Assembly (NCBI GenBank): GCA_015486505.1 | Contig: WFRP01000123.1 | Location: 1-8,451 of the forward strand | Origin: Pseudomonadota bacterium | Lineage (GTDB): Bacteria; Desulfobacterota; Anaeroferrophillalia; Anaeroferrophillales; Tharpellaceae | Length of the DNA stretch: 8,451 nucleotides | Direction of reading: 5' to 3' | In this document: positions 1 through 6,896 of the stretch, piece by piece | Layout of the letters: each line of letters begins with the position of its first letter | Position numbering within the stretch: position 1 is the stretch's first letter | Program-made: the position numbers and the translations under genes | Notes under the pieces: generated by a model | Seen by the model: the letters and a program-made list of their open reading frames with translations, nothing else | Database searches by the model: none | Told to the model about the DNA's origin: nothing

Positions 1-33
1 TCGCGGCCACATATATACAAGTAACGTGAGAGG
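1..33. repeat. Dispersed repeat A, left copy
   Basis: A 33-bp segment beginning tcgcggccac and ending gtaacgtgagagg recurs in the same orientation at 8104-8136, with 31 of 33 positions identical; the two differences lie in the central AT-rich part. In the right copy it runs straight into repeat B. Here it is separated from B by about 260 bp of other sequence. It starts at the window edge, so the true element may extend further left. No coding capacity is seen. Function is unknown. Confidence 0.85.
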
Positions 34-39
34 AACCAA

Positions 40-114
40 ATCTGTGTTTATCTGCGTTCATCTGTGGTTTCTACTTTTTTGTTGAACCACAGATGGACAC
101 GGATAGACACAGAT
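40..114. repeat. Long inverted repeat of three decamers per arm
   Basis: The left arm (40-69) is three tandem decamers: atctgtgttt, atctgcgttc, atctgtggtt. The right arm (85-114) is their reverse complement with four differences: aaccacagat, ggacacggat, agacacagat. The loop is 70-84 and T-rich. Read as RNA, 26 of 30 positions are Watson-Crick pairs and three of the four mismatches are G-U wobbles, so a long hairpin would form. This decamer-based 'atctgtg' palindrome resembles a repeat seen between genes in many bacterial genomes (recollection, not searched). It could be a MITE/REP-like insertion or a transcript stabiliser or terminator. It has no T-tract typical of an intrinsic terminator directly after the right arm. 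Confidence 0.85.
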
Positions 115-182
115 AAAATCTACATAATTTCCTACAGTTACAAACCGTTACCTAGAAGTATTTCTCAAGTTTTTCAGGCACA

Positions 183-220
183 ATATGTTGTGATTTTGAA
201 TGTCTGCAATCACAACATAT
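183..220. repeat. 13-bp perfect hairpin
   Basis: The arm atatgttgtgatt (183-195) is exactly complementary to aatcacaacatat (208-220), with a 12-nt loop (196-207). No T-tract follows, so it is not a standard intrinsic terminator. It lies inside the segment that separates repeats A and B on the left side. It could be part of a mobile non-autonomous element, an operator for a dimeric regulator, or an RNA stem. No neighbouring regulator gene supports any of these. Confidence 0.7.
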
Positions 221-293
221 AGCGATTGAAAATTATTTCTCGGTGTTTTTACGAGGGCATCAATTTTTACAAATTGAAAGAATCAGTCCACCA

Positions 294-377
294 ACTAATG
301 CGGGAACAAATCCCGCAACCCAAACAGGGCCTTGCGGCCTGCAAACAAGTGCTCTTATCAGAACATTTTCTTGTTTT
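294..377. repeat. Dispersed repeat B, left copy (leader of the thioredoxin gene)
   Basis: This copy matches 8138-8270 in the same orientation. It begins with 17 identical bases (actaatgcgggaacaaa), continues with two hairpins, and ends with a 31-bp block (347-377 versus 8240-8270) that differs at a single base. The first hairpin pairs gcggga (300-305) with tcccgc (311-316). The second is centred on gggccttgcggcc (327-339). The 50-bp double-hairpin module of the right copy is absent here. It lies about 50 bp upstream of the thioredoxin start, so it may be transcribed as 5' leader. No confident -35/-10 promoter could be picked out in 1-428. Confidence 0.8.
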
Positions 378-391
378 AAAATCAAGAAAAT
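365..391. promoter_or_regulatory. AT-rich 9-bp inverted repeat in the thioredoxin leader
   Basis: attttcttg (365-373) is exactly complementary to caagaaaat (383-391) around a 9-nt AT-rich centre. The left arm is part of repeat B, while the right arm is not shared with the right-hand copy of B, so the palindrome is unique to this site. It ends 37 bp before the ATG. It could be an operator or a leader hairpin. No T-tract follows, so termination is unlikely. Function is inferred from position only. Confidence 0.4.
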
Positions 392-428
392 AACCTGTAA
401 GGCACTAATCCACTAAGGAGAAAAGAAA

Positions 429-752
429 ATGTCCGACAATGTCACCATAGTTAACGACGATAGTTTTGCTGAAATCCTGAAAACTTCCGACACCCCGGTT
501 TTAATTGACTTTTTCGCGACCTGGTGCGGCCCCTGCACGGCCATTGCCCCGATCCTTGATGAGTTTGCCGGCGAAAACAGCGACCGGGTCAAGGTTGTCA
601 AACTCAACGTTGATGAAAACCCGCGGACTCCCGCGAAATTCGGAATCCGCGGCATTCCAACATTAATCCTTTTCAACCAGGGCAAGGAAGTTGACAAAAT
701 AGTCGGCATGACCACTAAAGATGCTCTGGAAAAGATGCTGAACGGCATTTAA
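429..752 (+). CDS. trxA: Thioredoxin
   Basis: This 107-residue protein is a single thioredoxin domain of the usual length, with no signal peptide, so it should act in the cytoplasm reducing protein disulfides with electrons from thioredoxin reductase. The redox motif WCGPC is at residues 32-36. The buried acid that assists thiol deprotonation is D27, and the cis-proline is P77 in the GIPTLI segment. The aromatic residue that is Trp28 in E. coli is Phe29 here, and the residue after the second cysteine is Thr rather than the common Lys. Both are tolerated variations. The start is supported by the Shine-Dalgarno sequence aaggag at 415-420, eight bases before the ATG. It is the first gene of the apparent operon trx-tlpA-glyS-ppdK. 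The family call is firm; whether it is the organism's main TrxA cannot be told from one locus. Confidence 0.95.
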   Translation: MSDNVTIVNDDSFAEILKTSDTPVLIDFFATWCGPCTAIAPILDEFAGENSDRVKVVKLNVDENPRTPAKFGIRGIPTLILFNQGKEVDKIVGMTTKDALEKMLNGI

Positions 753-788
753 GCGCCCTTTTCCGATACCGTATATCAAACTTTCCGA

Positions 789-801
789 GCCCAAACAGGG
801 C
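789..801. repeat. Short hairpin shared with the trx leader
   Basis: gccc (789-792) pairs with gggc (798-801) around aaaca. It sits in the 69-bp gap between the thioredoxin and lipoprotein genes. The overlapping 14-mer cccaaacagggcct (790-803) also occurs at 319-332 in repeat B upstream of trx. No T-tract follows, so it is not an obvious terminator. It may be a fragment of repeat B or a chance match. Confidence 0.4.
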
Positions 802-821
802 CTATTTCAGGAGCAAAAAAC

Positions 822-1361
822 ATGTTCAAAAATTCGTTCGGCCGCCGGTTTACGGTTATCTGCCTGGTCCTGCTGCTTTTACCCCTGTTAACCGGCTGCG
901 GTGACGGCAAAAACCAGGCCAAAGCCCCGAAGATTGTCCCCAATTTCACCCTGACGGCACTTGACGGCACTCAGATAACCCGGGACAGCCTCAAAGGTAA
1001 AGTCGTCCTTTTAGACTTCTGGGCCACCTGGTGCCCGCCCTGCCGCGCGGCGATTCCCCATCTGGTGAGTACCTATGAAACTTACAAGGATAAAGGATTT
1101 GAGGTTGTCGGTGTCTGTCTTGATCAAGGAGGCGACGTTGCTAAAATATCCGACTTCATCAAACGCAATCAGGTCAGCTACCCGATTGCCATTGGCGCCG
1201 ACAACCCGATCACCAGGGATCTAGGCAATATAACTTCGCTGCCAACTATGATTCTTCTCGACAGAAATTCGTCCATTGAATTCAAGGTGGTGGGCTTCAA
1301 CAGTGAAATCGGCAAAAAACTTGAAAGTAAAATTAAAGAGATACTCGCCAAACATAAATAA
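822..1361 (+). CDS. TlpA/ResA-like thioredoxin-fold lipoprotein
   Basis: This 179-residue protein is probably a membrane-anchored thiol-disulfide oxidoreductase facing the periplasm. Residues 1-25 form a lipoprotein signal peptide: basic start (KNSFGRR), a hydrophobic stretch rich in Leu, then the lipobox LTGC with C26 as the lipidated residue. A short linker leads into a TlpA/ResA domain (about 40-175) with NFTLTALDGT near its start, the redox motif WCPPC at 70-74, and the cis-proline P141. CxxC with Pro-Pro is typical of ResA/TlpA reductases that act in cytochrome c maturation or on secreted thiol proteins. No cytochrome maturation genes lie in this window, so the substrate is unknown. The Shine-Dalgarno sequence caggag (808-813) is eight bases before the ATG. 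The 69-bp gap after trx suggests co-transcription. Confidence 0.9.
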   Translation: MFKNSFGRRFTVICLVLLLLPLLTGCGDGKNQAKAPKIVPNFTLTALDGTQITRDSLKGKVVLLDFWATWCPPCRAAIPHLVSTYETYKDKGFEVVGVCLDQGGDVAKISDFIKRNQVSYPIAIGADNPITRDLGNITSLPTMILLDRNSSIEFKVVGFNSEIGKKLESKIKEILAKHK

Positions 1362-1403
1362 CCGGACACCAATAAAACGACAAGTAAATTCAGGAAAAAA
1401 ACC

Positions 1404-3467
1404 ATGACCCAGGACCTACTCGTTGAGATCGGCACGGAGGAGATTCCGGCCGGTTTTTTAAGTAAAGCCGTAGTTGATATGAAAGTACTGGCGGAAAAGC
1501 TTCTCGACCGTCTCCGTTTAGAACACGGTAAAATAGAGATCCTCGCGACCCCGCGCCGCCTGGCTCTTAAAGTCGCGGATCTGGCCTCCGGCCAGGAAGA
1601 CCGGGTCGTAGAGAATATGGGGCCGGCAAAACGCATCGCTTTTGCTGAATCCGGCAACCCGACTAAAGCCGGAATCGGTTTTGCCCGGGGCCAGGGAGTC
1701 AAACCGGAAGATCTGGAAATCGTCAGCACCGACAAAGGTGACTATGTCTGCGTCCGCAAGCGTGAGACCGGACAAAAAACCACCGCGCTTCTAGCTGAAG
1801 CTCTGCCTGGTTATATCATGGCGATTCCTTTCCGTAAATCAATGCGCTGGCATAATCTGGAGGCCCGTTTTGCCCGCCCGATTCATTGGCTGGTCACGCT
1901 TTACGGCAATGAAACGATAAAATTCAAATGCGCCGGCATTGAAAGCGGCGCCAGCTCCCGCGGCCACCGTTTTATGGCGCCCGGCGAATTTATGATTCCG
2001 GCCCCCGGCGATTATGTCGCTCTCTGCCGCAAAGCCCAGGTCATTGTTAATCAGAATGAGCGCAAAACCATGATCTCAGAGCAGCTTAAAGCCATCGAAA
2101 AAGATCTTGGCGGCACCATCATTGCCGACCCGGAACTTCTGGAAACCGTTACCAACATTGTTGAATATCCGCAGGCTATCGTCGGTTCTTTCGACCAGGA
2201 GTTTCTTAAACTTCCGGAAGAGGTTTTAATCTCGGTCATGCGTCACCATCAGAAATACTTCTGCCTACGGGATAAAAACGGGGCGCTGATGGCAAATTTC
2301 ATCACCGTCAACAATACCGTGGCCCGGGATCCTGAAGTTGTGGTGAAGGGCAACCAGCGGGTGCTGCTGGCACGCCTCAATGACGCTAAATTTTTCTACG
2401 AGGAAGATCTCAAGATCCCCCTTGCTGAATTTGGCGAACGCCTGAAAAAGGTTGTTTTCCAGGCCAAACTCGGCACCTCTTACGAAAAAGTCGAACGTTT
2501 TAAAAGCCTGGCCGAGTTTCTGGCCGAAAAACTCTGCCCCGAACAGAAAGCTAATATCAGCCGGACCGCCGGACTTTGTAAAGCCGATCTTGAGAGCAAT
2601 ATGGTCTGTGAATTTTCCGACCTGCAGGGCATTATGGGCCGCGAATACGCCCGCATCGCCGGTGAAGATGACGCGGTTGCGACCGGCATCCTCGAACATT
2701 ATATGCCCACCGGGTCCGGCGGCTGCCTGCCAAGCAATGATTGCGGCGCCATTGTCGGCATTGCTGACAAGATTGATACGATTACCGGCTGTTTCGGCAT
2801 CAACCTGCAGCCGACCGGCAGCGCCGACCCCTACGCCCTGCGGCGGCAGGCCCTGGGCATTATCAGTATCTGTATTGATCGCGACTACAATCTTTCCCTG
2901 AAAGAGGTGGTTAGCCGTTCGGCGGAACTTTTGCAAAGTAAAATTGAGCGGCCGGCAGCTGCGGTGGTCGGCGATGTAATTGATTTCATCAAGGGCCGGC
3001 TCTTTCACAGTCTGACCGCGAACAAAATCCCCGCCGGGGTGATTGAGGCGATTCTTGCCACCGGCTTTGACGATATTGTGACCACCGTGGAACGTATCAA
3101 CGCGCTCGACCGTTTTCGTAACCGCGACGATTTCACCGACCTGATAACCGCGTTCAAGCGCATTATGAACATCACCCGCAAGGAGAAAGCCAACTATATC
3201 CTTAATGCCGATAATTTCACCGAAGAAGCCGAGACCGGTCTTTATAACGCCTGGCGGCAGATCGCCGGTAAAATTGACGAGCAGCTCAACCGTAATGATT
3301 TCGATCAGGCTTTAAGCACGGTTGCCGATTTAAGGAAAGATGTCGATAATTTTTTCAACGAAGTCATGGTCATGGCCGAGGATCAGGCCGTACGTGAAAA
3401 CCGTTTAGCTCTACTTCAGGGCATCGCCGATGATTTCAAAAAAATAGCTGATTTTGCAAAATTATAA
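1404..3467 (+). CDS. glyS: Glycyl-tRNA synthetase, beta subunit
   Basis: GlyS is the large subunit of the alpha2beta2 bacterial glycyl-tRNA synthetase, which charges tRNA-Gly. The beta subunit supplies most of the tRNA recognition, while the alpha subunit GlyQ carries the aminoacylation site. The 687 residues match the usual family length. Landmarks in order are LLVEIGTEEIP (5-15), ATPRRLAL (48-55), RKSMRW (144-149), FARPIHWL (156-163), SRGHRFM (185-191), VEYPQAIVGSF (253-263), SVMRHHQKYF (277-286), QRVLLARLNDAKFFYEEDL (318-336), LGTSYEKVER (356-365), the CKAD and MGREY segments (392-415) and SADPYALRRQALGI (473-486). The last part, about 560-687, fits the helical anticodon-binding domain. 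The Shine-Dalgarno sequence cagga (1391-1395) is eight bases before the ATG. glyQ, its usual upstream partner, is not in this window; the two genes before it are thioredoxin-fold proteins. Confidence 0.98.
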   Translation: MTQDLLVEIGTEEIPAGFLSKAVVDMKVLAEKLLDRLRLEHGKIEILATPRRLALKVADLASGQEDRVVENMGPAKRIAFAESGNPTKAGIGFARGQGVKPEDLEIVSTDKGDYVCVRKRETGQKTTALLAEALPGYIMAIPFRKSMRWHNLEARFARPIHWLVTLYGNETIKFKCAGIESGASSRGHRFMAPGEFMIPAPGDYVALCRKAQVIVNQNERKTMISEQLKAIEKDLGGTIIADPELLETVTNIVEYPQAIVGSFDQEFLKLPEEVLISVMRHHQKYFCLRDKNGALMANFITVNNTVARDPEVVVKGNQRVLLARLNDAKFFYEEDLKIPLAEFGERLKKVVFQAKLGTSYEKVERFKSLAEFLAEKLCPEQKANISRTAGLCKADLESNMVCEFSDLQGIMGREYARIAGEDDAVATGILEHYMPTGSGGCLPSNDCGAIVGIADKIDTITGCFGINLQPTGSADPYALRRQALGIISICIDRDYNLSLKEVVSRSAELLQSKIERPAAAVVGDVIDFIKGRLFHSLTANKIPAGVIEAILATGFDDIVTTVERINALDRFRNRDDFTDLITAFKRIMNITRKEKANYILNADNFTEEAETGLYNAWRQIAGKIDEQLNRNDFDQALSTVADLRKDVDNFFNEVMVMAEDQAVRENRLALLQGIADDFKKIADFAKL

Positions 3468-3488
3468 TCTTGATGGAGGATTTTCGCA

Positions 3489-6146
3489 ATGAGTGAGAAA
3501 TTTGTCTACAGCTTTGGCGGTGACTACACTGAAGGTGACGCCGATATGAGGAATCTTCTCGGCGGCAAAGGTGCAAATCTGGCGGAAATGATCAAAATCG
3601 GGGTGCCGGTGCCGCCCGGATTTACGATCACAACCGCAACCTGTGTCGCTTTTTATGAAAACCAGCGCCAGTATCCCGAAGCTCTGGAGAGTCAGGTTCG
3701 TGAAGCATTACGCAAAACCGAGGCGACTATGGGGAAAGGCTTCGGCGACAGTGAAAAGCCGTTGCTGTTTTCAGTCCGCTCGGGGGCCCGGGTCTCAATG
3801 CCGGGTATGATGGATACGGTGCTTAATCTGGGCCTAAATGACGAAACCGTCAAGGGCTTGATTTCAGGTTCGGGTTCGGCCCGGTTTGCCTATGACAGTT
3901 ACCGACGTTTCATTCAGATGTACGGCAATGTCGTAATGGGCATTGAGGGGGAAAAACTTGAAATTCTGCTCGAAGAAGCCAAAGCCGAAAAAGGCGTGAC
4001 TTTAGATACCGAGCTTGACGCTGATGACCTCAGGCAACTGGTCGCCGACCTTAAAGCTAAAGTCAAGGAGTTGACCGGAACCGCTTTCCCGGAAGATCCT
4101 TACGACCAGCTCTGGGGCGCGATCACCGCGGTTTTTGACTCCTGGAATACCAAGCGGGCCGAAACCTACCGCCGCCTCAACAAAATTCCCGATCACTGGG
4201 GTACGGCGGTTAATGTGCAGTCTATGGTTTTCGGCAATATGGGCGAAGAGTGTGCCACCGGGGTAGCTTTCACCCGCGATCCCTCAACCGGTGAAAACCT
4301 CTTTTACGGCGAATTTCTGGTTAACGCCCAGGGCGAAGATGTGGTCGCCGGTATCCGGACGCCGCAGCCGATCAACGAAATCGGCCGCAAGGACTCCAAA
4401 CTACCTTCACTGGAAACGGTAATGCCCGACCTTTACCGGGAATTGGTGGAGGTTTACCGGAAACTTGAGAAACATTACAAAGATATGCAGGATCTTGAGT
4501 TTACCATTGAAAACCATAAACTCTGGCTCCTGCAGACCCGCAACGGGAAACGCACGGTTAAAGCCGCGATTAAAATCGCGGTTGATATGGTGGCTGAAGG
4601 CTTGATCGACAAACGGGTTGCGATAACGCGGGTTGAAGCCGACAAACTCGACAATCTTCTTCATCCGACCCTCGACCCGAAAGCTGATAAAAACCTGATT
4701 GCCAAAGGTTTACCGGCCTCTCCCGGCGCCGCCTGCGGCGAAATTGTTTTCTGTGCCGATGAGGCCGAAGCGCTGCAGGCTGACGGCCATAAAGTGATAC
4801 TGGTCCGGGCTGAAACTTCACCTGAAGATATCAACGGTATGAATGCGGCTCAGGGCATTTTAACCTCACGCGGCGGTATGACCTCACATGCGGCGGTCGT
4901 CGCCCGGGGCATGGGTAAATGTTGCGTTGCCGGCTGCAGTGAAATTGTGGTTGATTATGACAGCAACACATTCAAGGTCGGAAGTTCAGTGTTTAAAAAA
5001 GGCGACATTATTACCCTGGACGGTTCTACCGGTGAGGTGTTTTCCGGTGCAATCGCGACAATTATTCCGCAGCTTGACGGTGACTTTAAAACCTTTATGA
5101 ACTGGGCTGATGAGTTCCGCAAACTTAAAGTCCGTACCAACGCGGACACCCCGCATGACGCGGCCGTCGCCCGGAATTTCGGGGCCGAAGGCATCGGCCT
5201 CTGCCGGACCGAGCATATGTTTTTTGAAGAAAAACGTATCCGCGCCGTACGGGAGATGATTCTGGCCGACAATCTCGAGGGGCGAAAACTGGCGCTGGCC
5301 AAGTTGCTGCCGGAGCAGAAAAGTGATTTTATCGGGATATTTAAAGCCATGGACGGTCTCCCGGTAACCATTCGCCTGCTCGACCCGCCGCTGCATGAAT
5401 TCCTGCCGCAGGAAGAAGATGACATCAAAGAACTCGCGGGAATTATGGGGGTTTCACTAAGCGCCCTGAAAGAAAGAACCGAGGCCCTGCATGAATTCAA
5501 CCCGATGCTGGGCCATCGCGGCTGCCGCCTTGGTATATCCCACCCGGAAATCTATGAGATGCAGGTTCAGGCGATAATTGAGGCCGCCTGTGAAGTCGCG
5601 AAAGCCGGAATTAAGGTTTTTCCGGAAATTATGATTCCTCTGGTTGCCGATGTTAATGAGCTTAAGTTCTTAAAAGTCAGAAGTAAAAATATCTGCGATA
5701 AAACCATTGCCGCTGCCGGAGCCGCGATAGAGTATATGATCGGCACCATGATCGAGTTGCCGCGGGCGGCCCTGACCGCCGATGTCATAGCCCAGGAAGC
5801 GGAATTTTTCTCTTTCGGCACCAATGATTTAACCCAGACCACCTACGGTTTAAGCCGTGATGATGCCGGTAAATTTTTATCCGATTACACGGACAAGAAA
5901 ATCTTTGCCAATGATCCGTTTGTCAGTATTGATACGGAAGGGGTCGGTGCCCTGGTTGAAATCGGGGTTACCCGGGGCCGGACAACCCGGTCTGACCTTA
6001 AAGTCGGAATCTGCGGCGAGCACGGCGGTGAGCCCAAATCAATCGCCTTCTGTCACCGCACCGCTCTAAACTATGTCAGCTGCTCCCCGTTCCGGGTACC
6101 GATAGCCCGGCTGGCAGCGGCCCAGGCGGCAATTGCCGACAACTGA
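3489..6146 (+). CDS. ppdK: Pyruvate, phosphate dikinase
   Basis: PpdK catalyses the reversible conversion of pyruvate, ATP and phosphate to phosphoenolpyruvate, AMP and pyrophosphate in the cytoplasm, serving gluconeogenesis or PPi-linked glycolysis. At 885 residues it is full length. The N-terminal ATP-grasp part (about 1-350) shows LLGGKGANLAEM (23-34) and SVRSGARVSMPGMMDT (95-110). The swivelling phosphohistidine domain carries GGMTSHAAV with the phosphoryl-carrier H467 and, two residues before it, T465, the residue phosphorylated by regulatory proteins in plants. The C-terminal TIM barrel has GLCRTEHMF (570-578), RLLDPPLHEF (629-638), LGHRGCRLGI (674-683), GTNDLTQTTYG (777-787) and the catalytic C842 in GICGEHGG. 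All key residues are intact. The Shine-Dalgarno sequence ggagga (3475-3480) is eight bases before the ATG, and the start is only 21 bp after glyS. As I recall, glyS next to ppdK is also found in Geobacter-type genomes. A strong terminator follows. No PpdK regulatory kinase is seen. Confidence 0.98.
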   Translation: MSEKFVYSFGGDYTEGDADMRNLLGGKGANLAEMIKIGVPVPPGFTITTATCVAFYENQRQYPEALESQVREALRKTEATMGKGFGDSEKPLLFSVRSGARVSMPGMMDTVLNLGLNDETVKGLISGSGSARFAYDSYRRFIQMYGNVVMGIEGEKLEILLEEAKAEKGVTLDTELDADDLRQLVADLKAKVKELTGTAFPEDPYDQLWGAITAVFDSWNTKRAETYRRLNKIPDHWGTAVNVQSMVFGNMGEECATGVAFTRDPSTGENLFYGEFLVNAQGEDVVAGIRTPQPINEIGRKDSKLPSLETVMPDLYRELVEVYRKLEKHYKDMQDLEFTIENHKLWLLQTRNGKRTVKAAIKIAVDMVAEGLIDKRVAITRVEADKLDNLLHPTLDPKADKNLIAKGLPASPGAACGEIVFCADEAEALQADGHKVILVRAETSPEDINGMNAAQGILTSRGGMTSHAAVVARGMGKCCVAGCSEIVVDYDSNTFKVGSSVFKKGDIITLDGSTGEVFSGAIATIIPQLDGDFKTFMNWADEFRKLKVRTNADTPHDAAVARNFGAEGIGLCRTEHMFFEEKRIRAVREMILADNLEGRKLALAKLLPEQKSDFIGIFKAMDGLPVTIRLLDPPLHEFLPQEEDDIKELAGIMGVSLSALKERTEALHEFNPMLGHRGCRLGISHPEIYEMQVQAIIEAACEVAKAGIKVFPEIMIPLVADVNELKFLKVRSKNICDKTIAAAGAAIEYMIGTMIELPRAALTADVIAQEAEFFSFGTNDLTQTTYGLSRDDAGKFLSDYTDKKIFANDPFVSIDTEGVGALVEIGVTRGRTTRSDLKVGICGEHGGEPKSIAFCHRTALNYVSCSPFRVPIARLAAAQAAIADN

Positions 6147-6163
6147 TAATCAACTTTTTCCCC

Positions 6164-6205
6164 AAAAAGCTGGTGATGCAAAAACTCTGCATCACCAGCT
6201 TTTTT
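6164..6205 (+). terminator. Strong intrinsic terminator after ppdK
   Basis: aaaaagctggtgatgca (6164-6180) pairs perfectly over 17 bp with 6188-6204, leaving a 7-nt loop (aaaactc, 6181-6187). The right arm ends in six consecutive T (6200-6205), followed by ctt. This is a textbook rho-independent terminator 17 bp after the ppdK stop. On the opposite strand the stem also ends in a T run (complement of 6164-6168), followed by four G, so it may work weakly in reverse. It ends just 16 bp before the next gene's TTG start. Confidence 0.95.
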
Positions 6206-6221
6206 CTTGAGCATTTGATCT

Positions 6222-6896
6222 TTGACTGAAGTTGCCAATATTCTCAATGCCGTCTACAACGCTTTAAGCGCGGCTTTCGGCCCGCAGAACTGGTGGCCGG
6301 CGGACGGGCCGGAAGAGATGATCATCGGCGCTGTTTTAACCCAGAACACAACCTGGAAAAATGTCGAAAAGGCGCTGGCCAATCTCCGTGACAATAATCT
6401 TCTTACCTTTGCCGCAATCGCCGATACACCGCTTGCTGAACTTGAAGCCCTAATCAGGCCCTCCGGCTATTTTCGCCAGAAAAGTCAGCGGCTTAAAGAT
6501 CTGGCTGAGGCTATCGTCAACGCCGGCGGCCTAGCGAAGCTCGAAAATCTTGCTACCGCTAAACTGCGAAAGTGGCTGCTTAAGCAAAAGGGAATCGGGC
6601 CGGAAACCGCGGACAGCATTCTCCTTTACGCATTCGCCCGGCCGGTATTTGTCATCGATGCCTACACTCTGCGGATCGGCAAACGACATAAGTGGCTTGC
6701 TGAATCCGCGGATTACGCGAAAGCCCAGAAACTCTTCAGCCAAAATCTCCCGGCTGAGGTGCGGCTGTTCAATGAATTTCACGCCTTGTTGGTGCAGATC
6801 GGCAAAAACTTCTGCCGCCCGCGGAATCCACGATGTTGTGACTGCCCGCTCAGCCAATTTTCTCGACCATTAATCACAGGAAAAACAAGCTTATGA
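6222..6896 (+). CDS. Endonuclease III-related DNA glycosylase (COG2231/MagIII-type)
   Basis: This 224-residue HhH-GPD protein should excise damaged bases from DNA. Features in order: GPQNWWPADGP (20-30), LTQNTTWKNVEKAL (39-52), PSGYFRQKSQRLK (80-92), the helix-hairpin-helix KGIGPETADSILLYA (123-137) and the catalytic D146 in FVIDAYT. At the position of the catalytic lysine of endonuclease III there is E128. I recall the wording KGIGPETADS as typical of COG2231, whose characterised member is Helicobacter MagIII, a 3-methyladenine glycosylase without lyase activity. The C-terminal iron-sulfur motif reads C198-x6-C205-x2-C208-x5-S214, so the fourth cysteine is replaced by serine. The frame opens just upstream (a TGA at 6216-6218). 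TTG at 6222 is the only usual start codon ahead of the conserved WWPAD block; the first ATG would remove it. The Shine-Dalgarno sequence is weak at best. The stop overlaps the next gene's ATG. Confidence 0.88.
   Translation: MTEVANILNAVYNALSAAFGPQNWWPADGPEEMIIGAVLTQNTTWKNVEKALANLRDNNLLTFAAIADTPLAELEALIRPSGYFRQKSQRLKDLAEAIVNAGGLAKLENLATAKLRKWLLKQKGIGPETADSILLYAFARPVFVIDAYTLRIGKRHKWLAESADYAKAQKLFSQNLPAEVRLFNEFHALLVQIGKNFCRPRNPRCCDCPLSQFSRPLITGKTSL

Noticed and set aside
40..220. CRISPR-like array in the left repeat region
   Set aside because: The decamers are contiguous and palindromic without unique spacers, and no cas gene is nearby.
274..302. Promoter ttgaaa ... taatgc upstream of trx
   Set aside because: The -35 match is fair but the -10 hexamer is poor, and the candidate runs into the first hairpin of repeat B. 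It is not strong enough to annotate.
2265..3008. 247-codon open frame on the minus strand inside glyS
   Set aside because: It lies wholly antisense to a strongly conserved glyS region and shows no recognisable domain. Long antisense frames follow from the codon usage of the real gene.
4955..5500. 181-codon minus-strand frame inside ppdK
   Set aside because: It overlaps conserved PpdK catalytic regions, is Ser/Arg-rich and has no recognisable motif. It is a shadow frame.
6603..6608. Glu128 in place of the catalytic lysine of endonuclease III
   Set aside because: This was first taken as a dead active site. COG2231/MagIII-type glycosylases are recalled to lack that lysine and work as monofunctional glycosylases, with the Asp (D146) retained, so it is a family trait.
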